Positions 24,669-33,861 are shown, counted from the first letter of the stretch. The stretch is 64,000 nucleotides of DNA from Amycolatopsis taiwanensis DSM 45107 (GCF_000519205.1 NZ_JAFB01000009.1:213031-277030), one strand, 5' to 3'. Numbers and translations: made by a program. The notes: generated by a model from the letters alone, not told the origin.

Positions 24669-25205
24669 ATGATTGAGGTACTCGCTCTCGGATTCTTTCT
24701 CAGTCTGGACAACTTCAGGTCGTCGATCGCGATCGGTACGATTCCGTTCGGCTTCCGCCGGGCCGTGCAGATCGCCCTCGTGTTCGGCATCTGGGATGGC
24801 CTGGCACCGCTGGTCGGAAGCGTGTTCGGCCACTACGCCGGCGAGGCGATCGGCCCTGTCGCCGACTACGTGGGACCCGCATTGCTGGGCATATACGGCC
24901 TGTACCTGCTGTTCGGGGCGCTTCGAAAGCCTGCGCCGGACGAAATCGACCAACCCTGGGTGACGCTGTTCGGCATGCCTCTTTCCCTCAGCGTGGACAA
25001 TCTGCTCGCCGGTACGGGATTGGGACTGCTCGGATTCTCCCCGTTCATTCCCGCCGTGGTATTCGGTGTCATGACCGCGATAATGTCGCTGGCCGGGTTG
25101 TGTGTCGGGCGATTCGCGGCCCGCCTGATTCCCATACGCTCGGACATAGTGAGCGGGATTTCCCTCGTCGCCGCGGCGATCATCCTGCCGATAGTATTCG
25201 CCTGA
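24669..25205 (+). CDS. mntP: MntP-like manganese efflux protein
   Basis: This 178-residue membrane protein has about six helices in two inverted halves. Each half carries the signature acidic motif: LSLDNFRSSIAIG (~11-23) and LSLSVDNLLAGTGLG (~104-118), which in MntP/YebN-type exporters bind the transported Mn2+. Length is close to the ~185-residue norm. It stands alone between the winged-helix gene and the YciI-ECF42 pair. No yybP-ykoY riboswitch is visible upstream, unlike the exchanger at 44 kb. Substrate is inferred from the family. Confidence 0.8.
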   Translation: MIEVLALGFFLSLDNFRSSIAIGTIPFGFRRAVQIALVFGIWDGLAPLVGSVFGHYAGEAIGPVADYVGPALLGIYGLYLLFGALRKPAPDEIDQPWVTLFGMPLSLSVDNLLAGTGLGLLGFSPFIPAVVFGVMTAIMSLAGLCVGRFAARLIPIRSDIVSGISLVAAAIILPIVFA

Positions 25206-25327
25206 GCGGGGCGGACCAGGCTCCGCGCGACCGGAGCGAACTCATTCTCGTCCGTGCCGCGATGTCCGGACCAGTGGCGTGGCTTCGACGTCTCTGCTGA
25301 AGTTCCCGGTGGAGAGGAGAAAGCCCC

Positions 25328-25729
25328 ATGAAGTATATGATCATGTTGCCGCTGACGCAGAAGGACGTCGACGCGATGGCCAAGTGGTCGCCGCAGGACC
25401 TGGCCGCGTTGCACGGCTTCATGGCGAAGTGGAACAACGACCTGGTCGAGTCGGGTGAGTTCGTCGACGCCCACGGGCTGACCGCACCCGTGCACACCCG
25501 GCGAGTCTCGCTCAAGGACGGCGTTCCGGTGGTGACCGACGGTCCCTACGCGGAAACCCAGGAGGTCTTGGGCGGGTACACGATCGTGGACTGCGCCGGC
25601 TTCGACCGTGCGACCGAGATCGCGGCGAAGCTGGTGAACACGCCGCATCCGGCGGACGCGTCCCTCGTGCACGACTGGCACGTGGACATCCGGCCGATCG
25701 CCGAGCAGGCGGCCGAGTCGCTGGAATGA
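25328..25729 (+). CDS. YciI/DGPF-domain protein coupled to ECF42 sigma factor
   Basis: This 133-residue protein contains the DGPF motif region as TDGPYAETQEVLGGYTIVD (~73-91) and the YciI-like alpha-beta barrel fold (KYMIMLPLTQKDVDAMAK at the start). DGPF proteins are the standard partners of ECF42 sigma factors. It starts behind GAGAGGAGAAAG (25310-25321), and its stop overlaps the sigma-factor start (ATGA). Its biochemical role is unknown; partner work suggests stress or antibiotic tolerance. Confidence 0.88.
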   Translation: MKYMIMLPLTQKDVDAMAKWSPQDLAALHGFMAKWNNDLVESGEFVDAHGLTAPVHTRRVSLKDGVPVVTDGPYAETQEVLGGYTIVDCAGFDRATEIAAKLVNTPHPADASLVHDWHVDIRPIAEQAAESLE

Positions 25730-26952
25730 CGGACATGATCCCCGAGGACCTGCTGCGTGAACTGGCGCCGCAGGTCCTCGGCGCGGTCGTACGGCGGTAC
25801 GGGCATTTCGACACGGCCGAGGACGCCGTCCAGGAAGCCCTGATCGCGGCCACCCGGCAGTGGCCGCGGGAGGGCGTGCCGGACAACCCGAAAGCCTGGC
25901 TGATCACGGTCGCGTCCCGGCGGCTGACCGACCTGCTGCGTGCCGAGCAGGCCCGGCAACGCCGGGAGTCGGACCAGCGGCCGGTGGTCAGCGGGCCCGT
26001 CGCGGACGTCGACGACACGCTGATCCTGCTGTTCATGTGCTGCCATCCGTCGCTGTCGCCGGCATCCCAGATCGCGCTTACGCTACGCGCGATCGGCGGC
26101 CTGACCACCGGCGAGATCGCGCGGGCGTTCCTCGTGCCGGAGGCGACGATGGTGCGGCGGATCACCCGAGCCAAGCAGTCCATCAAGGACAGTGGGATCC
26201 CGTTCGGCCTACCCGCCGACCACACGGAACGGCTCGGCGCGGTCCTGCACGTGCTCTACCTGATCTTCAACGAGGGCTACGCCACCACGTCCGGCCCGCA
26301 CCTGCACCGCGCCGACCTGTCCACCGAGGCGATCCGGCTGGCCAGGATTCTGCACCGGCTGCTGCCGGACGACCCCGAGATCACCGGCCTGCTGGCGTTG
26401 ATGCTGCTCACCGACGCCCGCCGGCCCGCGCGCACCGGACCGGACGGCGCCATGATCCCGATGGACGAACAGGACCGCAGCCGGTGGCACACCGAGTTCA
26501 TCACCGAAGGTGTCGCGCTGGTGAGCGAGGCGCTTCCGCGCGGCCCCGCCGGCCCGTACCAACTCCAAGCCGCGATCGCCGCCGTCCACGACGAGGCTCC
26601 CACCTCGGACGACACCGACTGGCCGCAGATCAAGGCGCTGTACGAAGTCCTGCTGCGAATCCACGCGAATCCGGTCGTGGAGCTGAACTACGCGGTCGCC
26701 GTCGCGATGGCCGATGGCCCCGGCGCCGGGCTCGATCTCCTTGGCCCGCTGGAGAAACCGCTCGCCAAGGACCACCGGCTGCATTCGGTCCGCGCGCATC
26801 TGCTGGAGATGGCGGGAGACAAGGAGGCGGCCCGCGCGTCGTACGAACACGCGGCCCGCTGCACCATGAGCCTGCCGCAACAGCGTTACCTGCTGGCCCG
26901 TGCTACGGCGTGTGTGCCAGACGGGACGCACTCGGCTCGATGTCGCCGCTGA
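25726..26952 (+). CDS. ECF42-type RNA polymerase sigma factor with long C-terminal extension
   Basis: This 408-residue protein has region 2 at ~15-80 (RYGHFDTAEDAVQEALIAA) and region 4 at ~115-170 (LTLRAIGGLTTGEIARAFLV then MVRRITRAKQSIK). The ~230-residue C-terminal TPR-like extension, with FNEGYATTSGPHLHRADLS and LAVMLLTDARR-like segments, is diagnostic of ECF42. These sigma factors lack a membrane anti-sigma; the extension and the coupled DGPF protein control activity. The start overlaps the YciI-like gene stop. Target promoters cannot be named from the window. Confidence 0.92.
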   Translation: MTDMIPEDLLRELAPQVLGAVVRRYGHFDTAEDAVQEALIAATRQWPREGVPDNPKAWLITVASRRLTDLLRAEQARQRRESDQRPVVSGPVADVDDTLILLFMCCHPSLSPASQIALTLRAIGGLTTGEIARAFLVPEATMVRRITRAKQSIKDSGIPFGLPADHTERLGAVLHVLYLIFNEGYATTSGPHLHRADLSTEAIRLARILHRLLPDDPEITGLLALMLLTDARRPARTGPDGAMIPMDEQDRSRWHTEFITEGVALVSEALPRGPAGPYQLQAAIAAVHDEAPTSDDTDWPQIKALYEVLLRIHANPVVELNYAVAVAMADGPGAGLDLLGPLEKPLAKDHRLHSVRAHLLEMAGDKEAARASYEHAARCTMSLPQQRYLLARATACVPDGTHSARCRR

Positions 26953-26997
26953 CGGCGACGAGGTGTTCCGCCGAGCTGACTTCACAAGACGTCATGT

Positions 26998-27011
26998 ATG
27001 TCAAAAGACAT
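26998..27011. promoter_or_regulatory. Inverted repeat ATGTC-AAAA-GACAT upstream of the methyltransferase
   Basis: ATGTCAAAAGACAT is a perfect 5+4+5 inverted repeat, 61 bp before the methyltransferase start in a locally AT-rich stretch. It could be a repressor site; I cannot assign a family. Confidence 0.35.
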
Positions 27012-27071
27012 TTCGTTTCATTTGTGCGCATAACGTATCGTTGCGTCCCTGCCGATGCTGGGGGGAACACG

Positions 27072-27749
27072 ATGACGAGCACGCGCCGCAGTTATGACTT
27101 GGTGGCCCACCGCTACGCGACCGAGATCGGCGACGAGCTTCGGGACAAGCCACTTGACCGCGCACTGCTGGACACCTTCGCCGAAGTCACCGCCGGTGGC
27201 CCAGTTCTCGACGTGGGCTGCGGTCCCGGCCACGTGACGGAGTACCTGGCCGGCCGCGGAGCCCGCGCGGTGGGCCTGGACCTGTCGCCCGCGATGTGCG
27301 CGATCGCCCGCCGTTCGACGGCTTTGCCGTTCACCGCCGCGGACATGACCGCACTGCCGATTCGGGCACAGGCACTCGCCGGGATCCTCTGCGTCTACGC
27401 GGTGATCCATCTGGGCCCGTCGCAACGGAGCGCCGCATACGCGGAGTTCGCCCGCGTGCTACGCCCTGGCGGACACGCCTTGATCGCGTTCCACACCAGC
27501 GACGCCGATGCCCACGCCGGGCAGGCCAGGAAACTCGCCGACTGGTGGGGTCACGAGGTCGACCTGACCTTCCATTTCCTCGACCCGCAGGCGGAGACCG
27601 CCGCCCTCGCACGAGCCGGACTTCAGCTGACCGCGCGGGTGGACCGGGAGCCGCATCCGGGCGCGGAGCACGCCAGCCAGCGCTCCTACCTCCTGGTCCG
27701 ACGCACCGACAACCCGACGCACAGCGCCGGTGCGCATGACAGCCGATGA
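27072..27749 (+). CDS. Class I SAM-dependent methyltransferase
   Basis: The protein has 225 residues from ATG 27072, behind a GGGGGGAA tract. The SAM site is clear: VLDVGCGPGHVTEYLAGRGA (motif I, ~45-64), VGLDLSPAMC (motif II) and ADMTALPI; RVLRPGGHALIAFHT (~128-142) is motif III/IV. It belongs to the Methyltransf_11/25 small-molecule group; the substrate is unknown. Its stop codon abuts the stop codon of the convergent LysR gene without a gap (TGA at 27747-27749, TCA at 27750-27752). Confidence 0.9.
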   Translation: MTSTRRSYDLVAHRYATEIGDELRDKPLDRALLDTFAEVTAGGPVLDVGCGPGHVTEYLAGRGARAVGLDLSPAMCAIARRSTALPFTAADMTALPIRAQALAGILCVYAVIHLGPSQRSAAYAEFARVLRPGGHALIAFHTSDADAHAGQARKLADWWGHEVDLTFHFLDPQAETAALARAGLQLTARVDREPHPGAEHASQRSYLLVRRTDNPTHSAGAHDSR

Positions 27750-28670
27750 TCACGGTCCGGCGAGCGCGGCGCGGAGGGCCGGGAGATTGTCGAGCAGGGT
27801 GCGGACGCCGAGCCGGTTCGCGGCTGCCGCGGCATAGACGAACTGGATGTCCAGCCGCCAGCCGGTGAAGCGGAGGGGGAGTGCGACGGTGTGGCCGTCG
27901 CGCACTGATCGCGCCGCGACGAACCGGGGGACGATCGCGACGTAGCCGGATTCGGCGGCGAGCTGGATCGCCGTGGACGGCAGGCCCGTGGTGTGCACCG
28001 GGGCGTCGATTCCGCGGTCCGGGTGGTCGAACGAAGCGGCGAGGTCCTGCGCTTCGCGGCCCCACCGGTACACGATCACGCCGGTGCGGTGCAGGTCGTC
28101 GGCGCGCAGCCCGCGCCGTCCGGCGAGCGGGTGTTCCGGGCCGGCGAGGGCGACCAGGGACGCGCGGGCGAGCGATTCGGAACGCAGGCTGCGCAGTGGC
28201 ACCTTGGGCACGACCACACCGGCGTGCACAGTGCCGTCGACGAGGCGTCCGATCACTTCGCCGCTGTGGGCGATCCGGCAGTGCACGGTGACCGCGTGGC
28301 CGGACACGGCGCGCAGCGCGGCCGGGAAGACGAGTTCACCGAGGCTGGCCGGTGCGGCCAGCACCAGCCGTTGGGTGTCCTGTGTGGACACTCCGATCGC
28401 GGCTTCGTCGAGCAGGTCGAGACAGCGCTGCGCGTAGTCGAGCAGGCGTTCGCCGGCCGGGGTGGTGGTGCTGCCACGGGCGCCGCGAACGAACAGTCTG
28501 GTGCCCAGTTTGCGTTCCAGGGCGGCGATCCGGGTGCTGACCGAGGGCGCGGACAGCCGGAGTTCGGCGGCCGCCGCGCCGAGGCTGCCGGTGCGGACGA
28601 CCGCGGTGAACACCACGAGGTCCATCGTTTCGATATGGTGGCCGGTGGTGGGGAAACCTGGTGCAGTCAT
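27750..28670 (-). CDS. LysR-family transcriptional regulator
   Basis: The 306-residue protein has the winged HTH at ~14-75 (LVVFTAVVRTGSLGAAAAEL, then LSAPSVSTRIAALERKLGTR), and a periplasmic-binding-like effector domain at ~95-300. ATG 28670 is the given start; the second Met at residue 16 sits right at the HTH and is an alternative. It is divergent from the amino-acid permease/aminotransferase operon with 73 bp between, and is probably its activator. TAGG-N13-CCTA at 28693-28713 in that gap is a possible binding site. Confidence 0.9.
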   Translation of the reverse strand: MTAPGFPTTGHHIETMDLVVFTAVVRTGSLGAAAAELRLSAPSVSTRIAALERKLGTRLFVRGARGSTTTPAGERLLDYAQRCLDLLDEAAIGVSTQDTQRLVLAAPASLGELVFPAALRAVSGHAVTVHCRIAHSGEVIGRLVDGTVHAGVVVPKVPLRSLRSESLARASLVALAGPEHPLAGRRGLRADDLHRTGVIVYRWGREAQDLAASFDHPDRGIDAPVHTTGLPSTAIQLAAESGYVAIVPRFVAARSVRDGHTVALPLRFTGWRLDIQFVYAAAAANRLGVRTLLDNLPALRAALAGP

Positions 28671-28743
28671 AGGCGGTGCCTAACTCTCGCCGTAGGAAGA
28701 TTGTGTCTACCTAAAGCTTGTCGTGACGTCAATAGTGCTGGGT

Positions 28744-30381
28744 ATGACAGAGACGTCACGCGAGCCCGGTTCGCTGTCCGCGACCGTGTCACCCGGCGAG
28801 GATGCTCGGCTGCGGCGCGGGCTGGGCACTGCTTCCCTTTCCCTGATCACGTTTTCCAGTGTGATCGGTTCCGGCTGGCTGCTTGCGCCGTACACGGCGG
28901 CGAAGGCGGCGGGGCCGGCGGCCTTCCTGTCCTGGACGATCGCGTCGGTGGCGACCTTGCTGGTGTCACTGGCTTTCATCGATCTCGCGTTCCGGCACCC
29001 GATGTCCGGCGGCAACGTGCGCTGGCCGCAGCTGGCTTCCGGTCCGCTGGTGGGGACCGTGGTCGGGTGGGCGGTGTTCCTGCAGGCGGTGTACGCGGCG
29101 CCGAGCGAATCGTCGGCGGTGGTGCAATACGCCAGCGGATGGCTGCCATGGGTGATGTCGGGCGAATCGTTGAGCTGGGCGGGCCGGTTGCTGGCCGTCG
29201 GCCTGCTCGCCGTGTTCTGCACGCTGAACCTGTTCGGGCTGCGCCTGCTGGCCGCGGTGAACAACGTGGTGGCGGCCGTGAAGGTGGTCATTCCGGCGCT
29301 GACCGTGATCCTGCTGCTGGCCAGCGGGTTCGATTCGTCGAATGTGGACCGTGGGGGAGGGGTCGCGCCCTTTGGCGTCTCGGCCGCGCTGACCGCGGTG
29401 GTCGGCGGTGGGCTGGTCTACTCCTTCACCGGGATCAACGCCGCCGCGGTGATGTCCGGCGAGGCGAAGAACCCACGCCGTACGGTACCGAGGGCGACCC
29501 TGATCGTCCTGGTCGGCTCCGTTCTGCTCTACCTGGGACTGCAGGCGGTGATGATCTTCTCGACGCCCGCCGGTCTGCTCGGTTCCGGGTGGCACGGGAT
29601 CAACCTCAAGTCACCGCTGGCGGCCATCGCGACGCTTCTCGGGCTCGGCTGGTTCTCCACGGTGCTGCTCGCGGACGCGGTGTTCTCCCCGTCCGGGAGC
29701 CTGCTGATCGGGATCGGCGTCAAGGGCCGCTACACCTATGGCGCGGCGCAGAACGGCCTGCTGCCCGCCGCGCTGACCCGGGTGGACCGGCGGTTCGGCA
29801 TTCCACGGCGCGCGCTGCTGCTGAACGTGAGCATCGGCTCGGTGATCGTGCTGGCGTTCGGGAACTGGAAGACCATCGCGAGTTCGCTGAGCTTCTACTA
29901 CGGACTCAGCTACGCGGCGGTTTCGGTGGCAGTCACCGTGCTCGGCGCGTCGACTCCGGTGGAGAAGGGCTGGCTGCGCCGGTGGACGACGCCGGTCGGC
30001 TTCGCGTCGTTCGTGATCTCCGGGCTCATCCTGTACTGGTCGGCGTGGGAGAAGATCCGCATCGCCGTGCCGTTGCTGCTGATCGGGTTCGGCATCTACC
30101 TGGTGCGGTCGCGGGCGCGGGCCGGGTCGTGGTCGCGGATCCAGGCGGCGGGTGGTTGGCTGGTCGGGTTCCTGGTCATGCTCGTGGCCCTGTCCGGGCT
30201 CGGTTCGTTCGGCGGTACCGGACTGCTCGCCGCGCCATACGATTCGGTGGTCGTGGGCGTGCTCAGCGGCGGGATCTGGTGGCTGGCCCACCGATCCGGC
30301 CTGCGTCACCAACACCGGCTACAACAATCCACTGTAGACCTTCCGGACAACGAGACCGACAATGCGAGGAGCACGGCTTGA
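28744..30381 (+). CDS. APC-superfamily amino acid permease
   Basis: The protein has 545 residues from ATG 28744 with about 12-14 helices. The APC opening is present (SLITFSSVIGSGWLLAPYTAA, helix 1 with the unwound GSGW), and FTGINAAAVMSGEAKNPRRTVPRA (split ~230-255) is the conserved helix 6-loop segment. It resembles YbeC/aspartate-proton or lysine-type transporters. Its stop overlaps the TTG start of the PatB-like lyase, so uptake is coupled to breakdown of a sulphur amino acid such as cystathionine or cysteine. The divergent LysR regulator likely controls both. Confidence 0.9.
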   Translation: MTETSREPGSLSATVSPGEDARLRRGLGTASLSLITFSSVIGSGWLLAPYTAAKAAGPAAFLSWTIASVATLLVSLAFIDLAFRHPMSGGNVRWPQLASGPLVGTVVGWAVFLQAVYAAPSESSAVVQYASGWLPWVMSGESLSWAGRLLAVGLLAVFCTLNLFGLRLLAAVNNVVAAVKVVIPALTVILLLASGFDSSNVDRGGGVAPFGVSAALTAVVGGGLVYSFTGINAAAVMSGEAKNPRRTVPRATLIVLVGSVLLYLGLQAVMIFSTPAGLLGSGWHGINLKSPLAAIATLLGLGWFSTVLLADAVFSPSGSLLIGIGVKGRYTYGAAQNGLLPAALTRVDRRFGIPRRALLLNVSIGSVIVLAFGNWKTIASSLSFYYGLSYAAVSVAVTVLGASTPVEKGWLRRWTTPVGFASFVISGLILYWSAWEKIRIAVPLLLIGFGIYLVRSRARAGSWSRIQAAGGWLVGFLVMLVALSGLGSFGGTGLLAAPYDSVVVGVLSGGIWWLAHRSGLRHQHRLQQSTVDLPDNETDNARSTA

Positions 30382-31532
30382 CCGACACGACAATCGATCT
30401 CGGCTGGAGCGTCGAACGTTCCCGGGACCGGCGTACCAAACGCTGGTCCCAGTTCGACCGGGACACGATCGATCTGACCGTCGCCGAGATGGACCTCCCG
30501 ACCGCCGAGCCCATCGCGGCGGCGGTCGCGGACGCGGTCGCGCGGCAGGCGTTCGGCTACCCGGTCCCCGACGAATCCAGCGGCGTGCCGGAGGCGGCGA
30601 GCGCCTGGCTGGCCGAGCGGCACGGGCTCGCCGTCGACCCGGACCGGATCCGGTTGCTGCCCGAGTTGATGCGCGGAGTCGTTCACGCGGTCAGGCAGCT
30701 GACCCGGCCGGGTTCAGCGGTGGTGGTGCCGACTCCGGTCTACGGCCGGTTCTTCGACGCGATCGCCGTCGCCGGGCGCCAGGCACGTCAGGTGCCGATG
30801 CGCGTGCAGAACGGCCGGTACCGGCTCGACCTCGACGCCATCGGCCAAGCCTTGGCCGACGGCGCCGGCAGCGTGCTGCTCTGCCACCCGAACAACCCGA
30901 CCGGCACGGTGACCGAGCCCGAAGAACTCGCCGGTCTCGCCGCGCTCGCCGACCGGCACGACGCTCGCGTGATCAGCGACGAGATTCATGCGCCCTTGCG
31001 CTACGACACGGAGTTCACTCCGTTCGCCGCGGTCAGCGAGACCGCCGCCGAGCGGGCGATCACCCTGTTCAGCGCGACCAAGGCGTGGAACTTTCCCGGA
31101 CTGCGGTGCGGTTTGATCGCGTTCACCAACCCGGACGACAGCGCCGTGTGGTCCGCACTGCCGCGCGCCGCGGTCGGCGGCGTGACTCCGCTCGGGATGG
31201 AAGCGACGATCGCGGCCTTCCGGCAGGGGCAGCCGTGGCTGCGCGAGGCCCTCGACTTTCTCGCGACCAACCGCGCACTGGTCGGCGACCGGCTCGCCGG
31301 CACCGGGATCGGCTACGTCGCACCGGAAGCGGGCTACCTCGCCTGGCTTGATCTCCGCCGGTTCGGCCTTGCCGATCCCGCGGGCTTCCTGAGGGAACAG
31401 ACCGGTGTCGCGACCACCCCGGGCTCCGACCACGGAACCGCGGGGGAAGGGTTCGTCCGGCTGAACTTCGCCACCCCACCCGACGTGCTCGCCGACGCCC
31501 TCGACCGCATCACCGGCGCCCTGCCCCGGTAG
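30378..31532 (+). CDS. PLP-dependent C-S lyase / aminotransferase (PatB/MalY-like)
   Basis: This 384-residue fold-type I enzyme starts at TTG 30378 behind GAGGAG (30366-30371), overlapping the permease stop. The PLP lysine is in LFSATKAWNFPGLRCG (~227-242); the ring-binding CHPNNPTGT (~165-173) and phosphate-site Arg near the C-terminus (GFVRLNFATPP) are present. PatB/MalY/cystathionine beta-lyase family members cleave cystathionine or cysteine conjugates to pyruvate, ammonia and a thiol; some act as plain aminotransferases. Coupling to an amino-acid permease supports the lyase reading. Confidence 0.9.
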   Translation: MTDTTIDLGWSVERSRDRRTKRWSQFDRDTIDLTVAEMDLPTAEPIAAAVADAVARQAFGYPVPDESSGVPEAASAWLAERHGLAVDPDRIRLLPELMRGVVHAVRQLTRPGSAVVVPTPVYGRFFDAIAVAGRQARQVPMRVQNGRYRLDLDAIGQALADGAGSVLLCHPNNPTGTVTEPEELAGLAALADRHDARVISDEIHAPLRYDTEFTPFAAVSETAAERAITLFSATKAWNFPGLRCGLIAFTNPDDSAVWSALPRAAVGGVTPLGMEATIAAFRQGQPWLREALDFLATNRALVGDRLAGTGIGYVAPEAGYLAWLDLRRFGLADPAGFLREQTGVATTPGSDHGTAGEGFVRLNFATPPDVLADALDRITGALPR

Positions 31533-31567
31533 GCCGTCGCCGGCGGACCGGGTCCGTGCTGGCCAGG

Positions 31568-31618
31568 AAAACGCGAAGCGGGTGGGCTCCGGACCGGAGC
31601 CCACCCGCTTCGCGTTTT
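31568..31618. terminator. Bidirectional terminator hairpin
   Basis: A near-continuous 23-25 bp perfect inverted repeat, from AAACGCGAAGCGGGTGGGC (31568-31586) to its complement ending CGCTTCGCGTTTTT (31606-31619), with a minimal GGACC loop. A-run on the left and T-run on the right let it serve both the rightward lyase transcript and the leftward MFS transcript, whose stop codon it touches. Confidence 0.92.
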
Positions 31619-32953
31619 TCAGTGGTGGTGTCCGCCGTGCGCGTGCGGCGCGGCCGGTTGTGCGACCGGGTGGCGGCGCTGGAGCCACACCGAGGCCAGC
31701 GCGGTCAGCAGTCCGGCGCCGCTGATGAGGCCGCCGACCCAGTTCACCGAGGCGACACCGAGTCCCGCGTCGATGGCAGCGCCACCGAGCCAGATTCCCA
31801 GCGCGGAGCCGAGGGTGAACGCCGAGATGTTGGCCGCCGAGGCGATGTCGGGCGCGTCTCCGGCCATCGTCATCACCCGCAGTTGCAGCGGTGCTACGAC
31901 GGAGAACGCGGCGATACCGTAGAGCAGGACACCGATGGCCGCGGTGATCGGGTTGTGGATCAGCAGGGTCATGGCGAACAACATCACGGTCAGCGCCGCG
32001 ACGGTTCCGACCAGCGCGCCGCGCCCGTTTCGGTCGGCGAACTTGCCGCCGAGGTGGTTCCCCGCGAACAGCCCCACACCGAAGAGCAGGAACATCGGCG
32101 TGACCCACGCTTCGCTCAGACCGGTGGCTTCGGTGATCTGCGGCGCCAGGTAGACGTAGCTGGTGAACACCCCGCCGTAGCCGAGCAGGGTGGTCAGCAG
32201 GCCCAGCAAGACGGACGGCCGTCGCAGCGCTCGCAGCTGCTTCTTCAGCGGAGCCGTACCACTGCCGCCCAGGTGCATCTTGGCGTGGGCATCGAGTTCG
32301 GCATCGTCTGCGGCGTGGGCGTCCGCATCGGCGTGGCCGTGGCTGTGGTCGTGATTGTGTTCGTGGCCGTCGGAGATCTGCCGGACCCGTGCGCGGCCGA
32401 TGCTCCGGGGCACCAGGACCAGCAAGCCCACCAGCGCGATCGCGCCGAAGAGCACCAGGGTTCCGAAGGTGGCGCGCCAGCCCAGCGCGCGTCCGATCGC
32501 GGCACCGATCGGTGCGCCGAGAATGGTGGCCGCGGTAGAACCGGCGAACACGGTCGCGATCGCCCGGCCCTTCAGTTTCGGAGCCACCAGTTCGGCGGCG
32601 AACACGGCGGCGATGCCGAAGAAGGCACCGTGTGCCAGCGCCGCGACAACTCGTCCGCTCATGATCCAGCCGTAGTTGAGCCCGGTCAGGGAGATGACGT
32701 TGCCGACCAGGAAGATCCCGGCCGCGGTCAGCAGCATCGTGCGGCGCGACGCCTTGCCGCTGAAGGCGGCGAACAGCGGGGCGCCGATCGCGACGCCGAT
32801 CGCGTAGGCGCTTTCGAACAGGCCGACCGCGCCGATGGTGACACCGAGCGCGTCGGCGATTTCTGCCACGACGCCGGCGACGATGAACTCGTCGGCGCCC
32901 ATGGCGAAGGAAGCTATTACCAGGGACCAGATGGCCAGGGGCATTTTTCGCAT
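31619..32953 (-). CDS. MFS exporter with a histidine-rich central loop
   Basis: This 444-residue DHA1-type transporter has 12 helices; ESAYAIGVAIGAPLFAAFSG and GRVVAALAHGAFFG are AraJ/PbuE-like. The cytoplasmic loop between helices 6 and 7 carries ~14 His/Asp residues (DGHEHNHDHSHGHADADAHA), and the C-terminus ends HAHGGHHH. Such metal-binding loops are usual in metal transporters but unusual in this family. I start at ATG 32953, 9 bp after AGGAG; an in-frame TTG at 32962 sits too close to it. The neighbouring His-rich metal-associated gene and CsoR-like boxes support a metal-linked role, possibly copper; drug or arabinose export is the family default. Confidence 0.85.
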   Translation of the reverse strand: MRKMPLAIWSLVIASFAMGADEFIVAGVVAEIADALGVTIGAVGLFESAYAIGVAIGAPLFAAFSGKASRRTMLLTAAGIFLVGNVISLTGLNYGWIMSGRVVAALAHGAFFGIAAVFAAELVAPKLKGRAIATVFAGSTAATILGAPIGAAIGRALGWRATFGTLVLFGAIALVGLLVLVPRSIGRARVRQISDGHEHNHDHSHGHADADAHAADDAELDAHAKMHLGGSGTAPLKKQLRALRRPSVLLGLLTTLLGYGGVFTSYVYLAPQITEATGLSEAWVTPMFLLFGVGLFAGNHLGGKFADRNGRGALVGTVAALTVMLFAMTLLIHNPITAAIGVLLYGIAAFSVVAPLQLRVMTMAGDAPDIASAANISAFTLGSALGIWLGGAAIDAGLGVASVNWVGGLISGAGLLTALASVWLQRRHPVAQPAAPHAHGGHHH

Positions 32954-33039
32954 TTCACACAACTCCTGTGTCGTGGTGCTGGGGGTGAACGTGCCTGCGG
33001 TCGGCAGCAGCAGTGGCAGGGCATGGTGGCCTTCCCGGG

Positions 33040-33828
33040 TTATTTGGTGGTGGTGGTGAATTGTGCGGTGTGGACGGTGTTGTTGTGTTTGAAGTCGAGG
33101 AAGAGTCGGTAGGTGCCGGGTCCGGGTACGTGGGCGTGGAAGGTGATGTCGGGGCCGGGTTGGGTGGTGCCGTCGTGGGGTTGGCCGTTGGGGTGGATGT
33201 GGAGGTAGGCGAGGTCTCCGAGGCGGAGGGCGACGAGGTGTCCGTAGGCGCCGAGGTAGGGCTGGAGGTTGGTGACGGGTGTGCCGTTGTGGTGGACGGT
33301 GAGGGTGAGTGGGTTGGTGTGGCCGGGCAGGAGTTCGCCGGTGAGTGTGATGTCGTAGTCGTCGGTCGTGAATACGGCGGCGATGTCGGGTACGGGGCGG
33401 GGTTGGTAGTTGCCGGCGACGGAGAGGTCGGCGCCGAGGGTGAGTCCGTGGGTTCCGGTGGCTTGGAAGTCGATGAAGGCGCGGTATTCGCCGGCTTCGG
33501 TGAGGGTCAGCGGTACTGACCAGGTGCCTTCGCCCTGGTCTTCGGGGTGGAGGTGCCAGAACCCGGTGAGGTCGCGGCGGACGATGATGAGGTGGATTTT
33601 CTTGCCGTGGACCTCGGTCAGCGAGGTCACCGCGGCGCCGTCGGGGCCGAGGATCCGGAACCGGTAGTCGACCCGCTCACCGGCGGTGGTCCGGGTCGTT
33701 TCCGGCGCGAAGGTGTAGCCGTCCTGGGTGATCTGAAGCCCCTGCGCCACTCCCGCATGTCCCTGATGCGCAGTCTCATGACCCTCGTGACCGTGGTGCT
33801 GGCGGCCAGTGTCCGTCGACATGTCCAT
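33040..33828 (-). CDS. His-rich metal-associated protein, apparently cytosolic
   Basis: The protein has 262 residues from ATG 33828 behind AAGGAGGAGACG, an excellent site; the longer frame from 33873 runs into the CsoR-like box. The N-terminus is His-rich (RQHHGHEGHETAHQGHAG). Two similar beta-rich halves follow, about 38-140 and 150-262, each with an immunoglobulin-like pattern and His pairs (FWHLHPED, AYLHIHPNG, FHAHVPGPG). Actinobacterial relatives accompany copper genes and are usually secreted, but no signal peptide or lipobox is visible here. It lies upstream of the His-rich MFS on the same strand with a 86 bp gap, and divergent from the TauE permease across CsoR-like boxes. A copper chaperone or buffer is inferred. 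Confidence 0.75.
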   Translation of the reverse strand: MDMSTDTGRQHHGHEGHETAHQGHAGVAQGLQITQDGYTFAPETTRTTAGERVDYRFRILGPDGAAVTSLTEVHGKKIHLIIVRRDLTGFWHLHPEDQGEGTWSVPLTLTEAGEYRAFIDFQATGTHGLTLGADLSVAGNYQPRPVPDIAAVFTTDDYDITLTGELLPGHTNPLTLTVHHNGTPVTNLQPYLGAYGHLVALRLGDLAYLHIHPNGQPHDGTTQPGPDITFHAHVPGPGTYRLFLDFKHNNTVHTAQFTTTTK

Positions 33829-33846
33829 CGTCTCCTCCTTGTTTGG

Positions 33847-33861
33847 TACCCCTAGGGGGTA
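33847..33861. promoter_or_regulatory. CsoR-like box 1
   Basis: TACCCCTAGGGGGTA, a GC-tract palindrome of the type bound by CsoR/RcnR-family copper sensors, lies 18 bp upstream of the His-rich protein start. An extra pair, CGGGGTA (33898-33904) and TACCCCG further right, sits nearby. Confidence 0.7.

Noticed and set aside
25860..27749. 629-residue rightward protein covering the ECF42 region and methyltransferase
   Set aside because: The first two thirds are out of phase with the ECF42 gene and Arg/Pro-rich noise; only the part from 27072 is a domain with a ribosome site.
27993..31532. 1179-residue rightward frame across LysR, permease and lyase
   Set aside because: Only the part from TTG 30378 is coding; the remainder is antisense to LysR or out of phase with the permease.
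33040..33828. Horizontal transfer of the His-rich protein gene
   Set aside because: Its codon use leans to CTC, ACC and CAC more than neighbours, but the His/Thr-rich composition explains much of this and no mobile element is near.
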